Under the pieces are notes generated by a model, which was not told where the DNA came from, searched no databases, and saw nothing but the letters and a program-made list of their open reading frames with translations. Shown one piece after another: positions 1 through 8,321 of a stretch of DNA of 22,364 nucleotides. Each line of letters opens with the position of its first letter. Within the stretch, counting starts at the first letter, position 1. The stretch lies in assembly GCA_001931905.2 (NCBI GenBank), contig MSJI02000546.1, positions 1 through 22,364 on the forward strand, in the 5' to 3' direction. The position numbers and the translations under genes were made by a program. The stretch comes from Cladosporium sp. IMV 00045 (Eukaryota; Ascomycota; Dothideomycetes; Cladosporiales; Cladosporiaceae).

Positions 1-2188
1 GCGCGCGACGGCCCTGTCTGTGCCTGTCCTGTGTCCTCTGGCCTCTGTCCTGTCAGAGAGTCTGATTTGGCGTGGCACCTACGGCAAGCGGCAAAGCAAG
101 AGCGACTAAAGGCCTGACGGACTGACAGTTGACAAAACACGGGCCGGCGCTAGAGAAGTGCTGCGCCCTGTGGATTATGAAGAAAGTGATGGGAATGGCC
201 TCTCTCGTCCCAGCGAGCATGGGTTATATTCTTCCGCGGATCTGCCCATGCTTGCAGCCTCACATATGCATGCACATTACTGTCACATCTCTACTGGCCA
301 TCCGCATATACTATAATCATGTGAGGAGACGACTTCTTACCGCCGTCGAAAGCATGCCGCTCAGTAGCACGACGGGACCGAGGGGACCTCATGCTGGCGC
401 AGAGCAAATAGCAAACTGTCAACTACCGTCTCGCCGTCTACTCTGGCTGGCCAGAAATCCCTGCAAATAGACTCTCCTTTCGCCTGAACCATATTTGGGC
501 TCGTGCCTAGCAACAAGTTCAAAGCTACGACGTCACATCCATCACCGATTCACGCCAATTCTTAGACCTGGCAAAACTAGACGGCCAAGAGGGACGACGG
601 ATCTCGCTCGGCCGGTCTCCTTCCATCATGTGGATTGTGGTTTGCAGGATCCGCCAACACTTCTAGGAGAAAGCCATCGTGATCTCGTGACATCCTCCCA
701 AGAAGGTCGGTTAAACCATAGTGAAAAATCAACATACAAGACTGTGTCCATGGCATGACTCCGGGACAGAAAGGTATTGAGGAACCTTTCCATCGGCTAG
801 AGAAGCGAGCCATTCTTGCTGGGAAAGGCAAGTTGCGTGAACGGTTCCTACTGGTCCAGCCTTTTGCCGGGGAGCAAGCGAACGTTCGTCTCGTCTCGCT
901 AGCCACCCCGGTGCATCAAGTCTTGGGACTCTTTCTCGACCTCCTCTCGTCTCTCCGCTTGTTTGCTCGGCTGTGGCGTTTCGACCACTGCGATCTCCAG
1001 CAGGGGAGGGGGAAGACACAGGGATGCATGTCTCGCTCAGAAACGCGTACACACAACTTCAACCTTTTCTGTGCCTACTTGCTTTCTTCGTCGCAAACTC
1101 ACTATACAGGTAGGAGATGGTGAGTGAGAAGTTGTTACCAAGTTCATCCCTACAGCCGATTCATTCGGCTTCGTACGGCTTCTTCGTATTCTTAGGGCCA
1201 AGCGCGGTTGGCTTGTCTTGCTGGTTGTCCAATTGTGTGCAGAGCGCTGTTTAGCTTTAGCTTGGGTGCCTACATACAGGCGAAAACCGCGGACTGTATT
1301 CAGCTCTCATGTGACGGATTGCATGAATCGGATGTGGGAGTTGCTTGGTATTTGGGCGTGTATTAGTCTGGTCCAGAATGGCTAATATCTGGATCTGGCA
1401 TGGTCTAGTTGCTTCAAGAAGGTCATGCGGTGTCGGAATACATCGACTAATCAACTCAGTGACAACAACGGCACCGATCACCGTATCTATGACGCTTGAC
1501 CATTGCTTCAAGCCTCCGCGGCGGTGCAAAAAGTGAGAAATACAAATCTCGACCGTCGTTTCGGGCACGACGCTCGGTGTCAAGTGCATCTTCCAGTCCC
1601 CAATCTCGCGAACAAAAGCAAGCCCATACCTGGTAAGGTCACATTCGGATCGTCGTGATACATCAATCCGTACATGTATGGAGGGCACACCGGTATCAGC
1701 CGGCAGAATCGTGCGGCGGAAGACACCACAAGCACCAAACAATCCTCCCTTCAATCGACCTCACTTCGTTCTGATTCGCTCTGCCAACCTCACGCCTCCG
1801 CTGGGCATCAATCAATCAACCACCTAGCCCTGTTCTCAACGAACTACACAGCCCGCGATCTGAGCTTCGTTTCTTACAACTCCGGATCATCCGCCCTGCC
1901 AATCCTGCAGGACCCAGTGACCCGGAAATCGCTGTTGTGACGACATGTCAGCGTATCACAGACGAAGCAGAAGCGGTCGGCCGTGGCGCTCCTCCCCTTG
2001 ATGGTTTTGTGCGTGAAATTAGTCGGTGGGCATCTTCATGTCACGAATCTGTTTGAAGCGCGAGTCTTTGATCGATGGCGGCTACCGCTTCGATCTGAAA
2101 ATGTACGATATCTTCGACCATGCCATACCATATCACATCAAATCATATCATATCACATCTACATTCTTCCCAACCAGACCCATCACTC
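1..2188. other. Gene-poor left flank, 2.2 kb
   Basis: I find no gene I can name here. The first 60 bases are a low-complexity TGTCC/CTCTG-rich stretch. Several ORFs of 60-165 codons exist on both strands, but they overlap one another in different frames, have no recognisable motif and often lack an ATG. The most protein-like parts lie between 1257 and 2160 and are listed separately. Just downstream of the oxidoreductase stop (2189), bases 2121-2158 form an AT-rich degenerate run of CATATCA/CATATCATATCA units. On the minus strand this would lie in the oxidoreductase 3' UTR. No tRNA, terminal inverted repeat or transposase motif was seen. Confidence 0.6.
1257..2160. pseudogene. Possible decayed or frameshifted coding remnant (unidentified)
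   Basis: On the plus strand, stop-free stretches follow each other in alternating frames. Frame 1 is open from 1537 to 1827, frame 2 from 1775 to 2056, and frame 1 again from 2026 to 2271. The first two have no ATG at their starts. They read like ordinary protein with mixed hydrophobic and charged residues, for example MEGTPVSAGRIVRRK near 1678 and ESLIDGGYRFDLKMYDIFDH near 2060. On the minus strand, 1257-1754 is also open for 166 codons but begins only with TTG. I recognise no family. A frameshifted relic, an intron-split small gene or pure chance are all possible, and stretches of this length are not rare by chance in DNA of this composition. Confidence 0.2.
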
Positions 2189-3403
2189 TCACGCCTTCTC
2201 CCCAATCCACCTCTGATACATCAAATCATACAACCTCAAATCCTCCATGGCATCCTCGACCGTCGTCTTAATCTCCCTCCCCTCCCTCAAACACTCCCAC
2301 AACTCCCTCAGCTCCGCCGTATACGCATCCTCGTAGCTCCCCAGAATCTCCCTTGTCTCCATCTCCCCCTCCCCATTCACCTCCTGCACCGTAACCTTAA
2401 TCGGCAAGCCCTTCACATACGGACTGTCGTACTTGATCATCGCCCTCTTCCGCTCGCCATAAACCGCCAAATGCGCATCAAACTCCGGCACCCCGTCAAT
2501 CCCGCTCTCGTACGTCACCGCGAACGGCTCCTTGCCACCTTTCCGGTTCCTATACTCGAACATCGCTGTGTAAAACGGCTCGTGCACAGTCACCCCCGCC
2601 ACTCTCTCCGGAAAACCCAGAACTTCCCTCATCAGACTGATGTCGTGGCTCCCCAGACTGCCCAAAAACCGCGCGTAACGCACATGCTCGTCGGTAACTT
2701 CTTCGCCCGCCGGAAACGCCTCTCTCACCAATTTCGCGAGTCTCGCATCCCTCTCCTCCCCAGCCCCGGCCGGGAAGTCATCGTTCTTCACCTGGAACGT
2801 CCCGCTCTCACTGACAAACTTCGCGTTCGGCCCGCTGAAATCCCTCACGCGGGCGTACATCACTCTGTCGATGGATCCCACTTCCCGAAGGAAAGTCTGC
2901 GTGAACGATTTGGCGTAGCGGCGCATGTAGCCTACGAAAACGCGCGGGCCGCCGGCTTCGCGCTCGGCGGCGAGGATTCGCTGCGCGGAGGGAAGGGAGA
3001 GCGTGATGGGTTTCTCCAGCATGACGTGCTTGCCCGCGCGCAGGGCGGTGATGGTGTAGGGCTCGTGGCTGTCGTCGGAGGTGAGGTTGAAGACTACGTC
3101 GACGTCGGGGCTGGACAGGAGGAGGTTTGGGTCTGTGGTGGCGAGTGGGATGTGGAATTTGGTGGAGCAGTGGGTTGCGTTCTGGGAGGGGTGTTAGTTG
3201 GGGTTTAGTGAGGGAAATGGGGAGAGTTGATTTGATGATTTTTCTTCCTTTTGATCTGTATTCGGGGATCTTACTTTTTGGGAAATGTCGCAAATCGCCG
3301 TGACGGTGTAGAGGTGGCTCAACATCGCCAGAGCCGGGAGGTGGATGACTTGGGCCACCTCGCCGGCTCCGAGGATGCCTACGCGGAGGACTTGATCGGA
3401 CAT
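2189..3403 (-). CDS. Gfo/Idh/MocA-family NAD(P)-dependent oxidoreductase
   Basis: The gene has two exons, 3275-3403 and 2189-3181, joined in phase 0 across a 93-nt intron (donor GTAAGA, acceptor CCCAG, CTAAC branch site 16 nt before the exon). The product is 373 aa. Residues 7-25 carry the Rossmann nucleotide-binding motif GILGAGEVAQVIHLPAL. Around residues 90-100 is the family signature GKHVMLEKPI, whose EKP lysine is the usual catalytic or cofactor-contacting residue. A GSLGSHDISLMREVLG segment in the second half matches the region that supplies the active-site histidine. Family members oxidise or reduce sugars, inositols or related polyols with NAD(P)H. The substrate cannot be told from sequence. 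There is no signal peptide, so it is probably cytosolic. It is an isolated gene with no sugar transporter or regulator beside it. Confidence 0.88.
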
Positions 3404-4305
3404 GATCAGAATCTGCTAAACGAGTATTCCTTTGTGCTTATGTATGTCTTCGCTGAATGTGCTATATGTGGTAAGAAAAGAAGTTGAAGTGTTGATGTTG
3501 GGACGATCGCTCGGCCGAACAGTTCAAACGCTGGAGTGGACCCGAGTTGACGTAGCCGTACTTTTTTAACACCTGCAGAGTCAGGTATCTGTGCATCGAC
3601 TTCTCGATCGCCTAGGTTTGGGGGCTGAGATGAGTCGTCCAAAACATACAGATGTGCTCTAGAGAAAGAACAAGCGAACGAATTTTAGTCCAATGAATGA
3701 AAGGGTCATTCGTCTTGAAATCGAAAGGCAACTTGAACCATGCTGAGTCTCTTATTCATATTCTCTACATGTCTTCCATTGAGAATTTCATATTACGTTT
3801 TTATTTGTCTCCGTTTTTACCTTGATGAAGACCTCTCTTGGGCGTTGCTCAACGTTGTGAACTGGGACAATTTTTTGTATTTTGGGGGTTATCCCTTCGG
3901 CATGAGTGTTTGATCTCTCGCGTGCGACTTTATGTTTGCTCCTTGAATCCCGTGATTACCCTTCTCGACCGATCAAGTAGATTGAGGGGCTGGAGGAAAA
4001 AACTGAGAAAAATCGAATGGAACGTGGGAGTGTTGGAGCCATTCTCCATCCAGCATCGACCATGTGGCCAGACTTGTGTAGTCATCAAAAACTTGGATAT
4101 CATTTAGAAGCGCAGTGTTTATTCAAGTGCAACCCTGGAGATCAGAGCGAGTAATCCTGCCCTGTCATCGCTGAAACGCCCTTTTTCTTCTTTCTCACAC
4201 GCCAAAAATGCATGCTTCTCCCCGACACGGCCGTATTTCATGCCATGTCCCGTCCACACACGGTAAGGCCCTCCATCCTCGCTCTCAGGCTTGTCCAAAG
4301 CACGC
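3404..4305. other. Intergenic region upstream of the oxidoreductase and downstream of tma7
   Basis: About 0.9 kb lies between two minus-strand genes. It should contain the oxidoreductase promoter and 5' UTR (near 3404-3700) and the tma7 3' UTR (near 4250-4305). Base composition is more AT-rich at 3650-3850. A CCAAT sequence occurs at about 3690. The ORFs here are short, overlap one another and have no recognisable motifs. I saw no repeat or RNA gene. Confidence 0.5.
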
Positions 4306-4680
4306 TTATTTCTTGCCGCTCTTCTTGATGCCCTGGCCACCGGTATTCAGAGGGCCCTTGCCGCCAGCCTTCTTGGCCATCTCCTCACGAGCCTTCTTCT
4401 CTGTTGCGTGGGAAAAATCATGTCAGCTGGCCTTGCTCGGTCGCCGTTTGTCGCGCCATGTCTGTTTGTCTTTCTCTTTCGGAATCTGGATGACGTACCG
4501 GCCTGCTGCTTGGCCTTGAAGGCCTTGTCTTCGTCGTCCTCCTCGGTGACCTTCTTCTTGGGCTTCTTGTTGTGGATGGGGTTGGTACCCGCTGTTGGAG
4601 GGGAAGAGTCAGCACTTGTTGGGTGTGTGAGGGAGAGCCGATTAGGGAGGGCGAGACTTACATCCCATTCCGGAAGGCAT
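4306..4680 (-). CDS. tma7: Translation machinery-associated protein 7 (Tma7)
   Basis: I assembled three exons: 4662-4680 (19 nt), 4499-4591 (93 nt) and 4306-4400 (95 nt). The introns are 70 nt (donor GTAAGT, acceptor AACAG) and 98 nt (donor GTACGT, acceptor AACAG, GCTGAC branch site). The product is 68 aa, close to the roughly 64 aa of yeast Tma7. It has a lysine-rich middle (KKPKKKVTEEDDEDKAFKAK), a charged helical segment (KKAREEMAKKAGGKGPL) and the diagnostic C-terminus GIKKSGKK before TAA. Tma7 is a small basic protein that associates with ribosomes, and loss in yeast alters translation. No single exon is long enough to be found as an ORF, so the gene is easily missed. It is transcribed divergently from the cyclin gene, with 759 bp between the two start codons. 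Confidence 0.92.
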
Positions 4681-5439
4681 TTTGGGCGGGTTTTGTGGGT
4701 GTTGTTGGGGAGTGAGTGTGGGTGTGTGAGTGAGAAGGATTGTTTTGAGATTCTGGACTGCTGGACCAGTGATAGGCGATATTATATCGAGAGCGCTGGC
4801 TGGCTCTGACTTTCGCCTCTACCCTCTGTCAGTTAGATCCGCCCGTGATTTGCCCCTCACCCAGCCCAGCCCAGTCCCTCTTTCTTCCTTCACTTTTCTG
4901 CCAAACACGTGATAGAAGCTTTCAACGGGATCTGCCACATCCCGCTCCCGTTGAGCCTCAGGCAGATTTGTGGCAGGCTTCCTTCTCTTGCTGTCTGTCT
5001 TGCTGCTGTCATCTCATCACTCCTACGCCTGCGACGCCAGCAAGCGACTGCGCCGGTGGCTTGAGCGCCCGCGCCCGATTGCCGCAGCGCTTCCTCGATC
5101 GTGACTTTCCCATCTGCGAGATCGAGCACTTTCTCGAATCGAATTAAATGCCATTCACTACATCACCGCCCTGCATCATCGCCCTGTGTGCGCACACTAC
5201 GCAATCGCCTTGCAAATGAGAATATCTTCTGCCTCTCACCACCGCTCCCACGCCTTCCAGGTCCCTTGATACAGGCCCAGCATTGCTCGTCGAAACAGCA
5301 AGCCCGCGCATACCACACCTCACCTGCTTGCAGCGTCTAGCCCAGCCTCATCGACCGATTCCGCGCGCCCTCATCGCTGATCGAGCACAACCTTCCGCTG
5401 TCCGATCTGCCTCGAACGGCCGCCCAAAGCAAAGTTGCA
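4681..5439. promoter_or_regulatory. Divergent promoter region of tma7 and the cyclin gene
   Basis: 759 bp separate the two divergent start codons. The tma7-proximal part (4681-4750) is strongly GT-rich on the plus strand, so it is CA-rich in the tma7 leader. The cyclin-proximal part (5150-5439) is C-rich and pyrimidine-rich, typical of a fungal 5' leader. Short ORFs are present, but none has a recognisable domain. No TATA box is obvious. I cannot place individual transcription-factor sites with confidence. Confidence 0.5.
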
Positions 5440-6816
5440 ATGCCCGCCATGCAGCGTCCCTCAAACATCCAACACCTTCCTTCCTCACATCCCGCCGCGC
5501 GACACCGCCCCAAATCCCCCAACAGAGTTCTTGCAGAACAGGAGGCGCAATGGCTTTTCACCGATGCCGAACTGGCAAACACCCCCAGCATACAGGATGG
5601 CATGACCCAGGCTGAGGAGAAAGACCTTCGCGCCAAAGGCGTGAACTTCATTGTGCAGGTTGGCATACTGCTGAAATTGCCTCAACTCACCTTGAGCACC
5701 GCCGCGATATTCTTCCAGCGCTTCCTCATGCGCGCGAGCCTCAAATCGGCGCGAGACGGCATTCCAAAGCTGCATCACTACCAGAGTGCTGCGACGGCAC
5801 TGTTCCTGGCGACGAAGGTCGAGGAATCCTGTCGCAAGATGAAAGAGATTGTGCTGGCGTGTTGTCGCGTTGCGCAGAAGAACCCCAACCTAGTCATCGA
5901 CGAACAGAGCAAAGACTTTTGGAGATGGCGAGATTGCATCCTATACAACGAGGACGTCCTGCTGGAGACACTTTGCTTCGATCTTACCGTGGAGTCTCCC
6001 CATCGACAGCTCTTCGACATGCTGAAAGGTTACGGCATGGAGCACAACAAGCGACTGCGCAATGCTGCATGGGCCTTTGTGACAGACTCGGTTAACACCC
6101 AGCTCTGCCTCTTGTGCAACAGCCGCACGATCGCCGTTGCAGCGTTCTACAACGCGTGCAAGTATTCCGAGGTCCAACTGCCGGACGACGTCAAAGGCCG
6201 GCCCTGGTGGGAAGCAATGCACGTTCGCCTCGCGGATGTGCGCAAAACCGTGGAATACATGAGCGCGCACTTCGACCAGATGAACCAAGGGACCAATGCC
6301 ACATCGGGCGTGCCCATGGCCGGCTCAAGCACGGCCAACAGCGACGGCGGCAGAAGCATCTACGTAGGTCTATCAACTCCGAACGAACACTCGGATGGCT
6401 GGGATGTCACGCGACTGAGAGAAGATCGACAGGACGTCTCGACCGGCTCGCCGTTCTCCGCTTCGCAAGGACAACAGCGACCCGCTCCTGGGAGTGAAAG
6501 ACGATTGTCAAATGCAAGCTCGGCAGGCCAGAAGAGAGATCGCGACGACCTGCCCAATCCGCCAGCGAATGGAGTCGTGACAAATGGCACGAATGGGGAG
6601 ATACCCCTGGCCAAGCGCCCTAAGACTGATATTGTTCTTACCTCCAATCCGGCTCCTGCACCACGAGACGACTCGGGGAACCACGACACGCGCCACCAAG
6701 AAGAGGAGCTGCGCGTCGAAAACGGCAACCGGCAGAATGTGGCGGATGCTCAAGTCGCTCCCGAGTCGAAAGAAGATCCCGGCGAGGGCAGCGAGGAAGG
6801 AGAAGTGGAGGAGTAG
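5440..6816 (+). CDS. pch1: Pch1/cyclin-T-like cyclin (P-TEFb cyclin subunit)
   Basis: This is a single exon encoding 458 aa. A first cyclin box begins near residue 67 (KGVNFIVQVGILLKLP), followed by HHYQSAATALFLATKVEES and the segment QKNPNLVIDEQSKDFWRWRD at about residues 146-163, which is very characteristic of the Pch1/cyclin-T/cyclin-K group. A second, more diverged cyclin box covers roughly residues 180-285. The C-terminal 170 residues are Ser/Asn/Pro-rich and acidic, contain basic clusters (QKRDRDD, AKRPKTD) that may act as nuclear localisation signals, and end in EEGEVEE. The family partners Cdk9 to phosphorylate the RNA polymerase II C-terminal domain and Spt5 during elongation. A second ATG at 5449 is an alternative start. 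Ctk2 and Bur2 are less similar options. Paf1, encoded 8 kb away, acts in the same process, but I attach no meaning to that distance. Confidence 0.9.
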   Translation: MPAMQRPSNIQHLPSSHPAARHRPKSPNRVLAEQEAQWLFTDAELANTPSIQDGMTQAEEKDLRAKGVNFIVQVGILLKLPQLTLSTAAIFFQRFLMRASLKSARDGIPKLHHYQSAATALFLATKVEESCRKMKEIVLACCRVAQKNPNLVIDEQSKDFWRWRDCILYNEDVLLETLCFDLTVESPHRQLFDMLKGYGMEHNKRLRNAAWAFVTDSVNTQLCLLCNSRTIAVAAFYNACKYSEVQLPDDVKGRPWWEAMHVRLADVRKTVEYMSAHFDQMNQGTNATSGVPMAGSSTANSDGGRSIYVGLSTPNEHSDGWDVTRLREDRQDVSTGSPFSASQGQQRPAPGSERRLSNASSAGQKRDRDDLPNPPANGVVTNGTNGEIPLAKRPKTDIVLTSNPAPAPRDDSGNHDTRHQEEELRVENGNRQNVADAQVAPESKEDPGEGSEEGEVEE

Positions 6817-7546
6817 TGAGCAAGCGCGCATTTCATTGTTCGTCAGTGAATGGAGACGAATTTGTCTTTGCGCTTATGCCCTACCCTCCAAATATACAAC
6901 GAGAGGGCACTGATTGCAGGACGTACCTGCAACGCCCTCCCCGTTTTCTGATACTGAAACTACACAAGGCGTAAGGGCAACGAGATCCCTTTATGCAGAA
7001 AGCGCAGGCGTTGCGGGTACAAGGATAGCGACTGGGGATTCTTGGTTTGTTCCCGAATCCCCTTTCTGGACTCTTTCATTACTACATGTATTACGAGGGT
7101 GAGGAAGATGTTGCTTGTTTGATTTTCGGGATTCTGATGCGTTATGCGGACGCAACATACACACGAGGCGAGAGAAGATGAGAAAGATACCCGCAACGGC
7201 ACTGGTTGTGTTTTTTGCTGATTTAATGTCTACGTTTTGCGAATGGTTTTTCTCTTTACGTAGGGCTACGATTCGAACCATGCGGCTTCTTCTTTCTTTG
7301 CATTCTGCGGAGATGTCTCTTTCAGATGTAGCTGTATTTTATCTTTTTTCTTACCATAATGCTGAATCTGCCTGCCTTATCTTCTAGTGACCAATGAATC
7401 TGCGAGCTGCCAGCAGTAATGTGATTATAAGCAAGCAAGACATTCGTTTCAATCTCTGACTCCAATAATGTCGAAACCACCGAACCACTTGCGGGATCGA
7501 GCAGAGAACCATGATCGTCAGGAACTGGGGAGCCGAAGAAGGTTGA

Positions 7547-7972
7547 TTACCTACTTGGATAGCCTTTCGACTGCGTTCGCTTGGGGATGCTTGAACAAGC
7601 TTCGCCTCGCTCGCGTGCAGACAGCGTGTGCCCTATGGATCCCTCGCAAACCCCGCCTCTCAGAAACAGCCCATCCTTCCACTGCCAACTCGCCGCAACG
7701 AAGATCCGTACAACCCACACGTCATGTTCACCTGATCCACCGACTCGCACCGGAGAACGGCAGCAGATCAGCAAAGCTCGGGATGATGAGATGGCGGCTG
7801 ACGGCGGAGGCTTGATGAGCGGGTAGTTCATCGTGGTCGTCGCCGTGTCCACTATCTCTTGAAATATGTAGAAGGGTGTGCTGCGGACCTTGTCGGGCTG
7901 GTTCAACTCCTGACCTCCTTCCTCGGTGTACCAATCCCTTCGGACGACGTGTACAGTCACTCTTCCAGTCAT
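7547..7972 (-). CDS. Unrecognised small ORF, low support
   Basis: A 141-codon ATG-initiated frame. Its first 60 residues read like ordinary protein (MTGRVTVHVVRRDWYTEEGG, then a hydrophobic and aromatic stretch ending STPFYIFQEIVDT). The rest becomes Arg/Ser/Cys-rich and looks non-coding. One possibility is a real first exon followed by an intron or frameshift. The other is chance, since overlapping ORFs exist on both strands here. No family is recognised. If real, it would be divergent from the acid trehalase gene. Confidence 0.2.
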   Translation of the reverse strand: MTGRVTVHVVRRDWYTEEGGQELNQPDKVRSTPFYIFQEIVDTATTTMNYPLIKPPPSAAISSSRALLICCRSPVRVGGSGEHDVWVVRIFVAASWQWKDGLFLRGGVCEGSIGHTLSARERGEACSSIPKRTQSKGYPSR

Positions 7973-8056
7973 CAGTCCTGTCCGGTTGATCGATCAGTCA
8001 GAGAGTCCGGTAGGCCTTTGCTTTTGATTGCTGGCACCAAACAATCCAAGGAGCAC

Positions 8057-8188
8057 ATGCCAGCGCCGCCGCTATGTAAGTTGTACATTCTTTCTCCGGC
8101 GATTCCTTGCATTGCGGTGAATTTCGCTTTGAATGTTTCGTTTCTACTGCTTTTCCCTTGCTCTCTACAAACAATCACAGGGCGCTAG
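8057..8188 (+). promoter_or_regulatory. Candidate 5'-leader intron and short spliced uORF of the trehalase gene
   Basis: Bases 8076-8180 look like a 105-nt intron, with a perfect GTAAGT donor and an AATCACAG acceptor after a pyrimidine-rich stretch. The branch site is not a clean match. Removing it joins an ATG at 8057 to an eight-codon reading frame (MPAPPLWR) that stops at 8188, 31 nt before the first trehalase ATG. Such a uORF could lower trehalase translation. The splice signals are seen in the sequence. Use of the intron and any effect are inference. Confidence 0.35.
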
Positions 8189-8321
8189 TACCGTCATCAT
8201 ACACACTTAGAAAGAGCACATGGAGACTGCAAGGGCGCAGCTGCCATACACGAGAATCCTGCTTCCCTGCGCTCTGGTCGTACCACTCATACTGATCCTG
8301 CTACCATGGACAGAAGAAACA

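Larger units (their letters stand above)
6817..8219. other. Intergenic region between the cyclin and acid trehalase genes
   Basis: This 1.4 kb stretch has no gene I can support. Bases 6840-7460 are relatively AT-rich with mixed short ORFs, and the first part must hold the cyclin 3' UTR. Bases 7480-7980 are GC-richer and contain a minus-strand open frame, listed separately. Bases 8040-8219 form the probable trehalase 5' leader with a candidate intron. No repeats or RNA genes were recognised. Confidence 0.5.

Noticed and set aside
1257..1754. Minus-strand ORF of 165 codons as a confident gene
   Set aside because: It begins with TTG right after an in-frame stop; the first ATG is far inside, and there is no recognised motif. 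Kept only as part of the low-confidence remnant.
2120..3208. Plus-strand ORF of 362 codons overlapping the oxidoreductase
   Set aside because: It is antisense to a clear Gfo/Idh/MocA gene, has Leu/Pro/His/Arg-heavy shadow composition in its first part and Gly/Val runs in the last, and no domain. The real gene's splice sites lie on the other strand.
4291..4809. Plus-strand ORF of 172 codons over tma7
   Set aside because: It crosses both introns and all exons of tma7 on the opposite strand. The conserved Tma7 protein explains the locus.
7262..7284. tRNA-like T-loop (GATTCGAACC, minus strand GGTTCGAATC)
   Set aside because: The flanking bases do not form a T stem, and no acceptor or anticodon arm can be paired around it.
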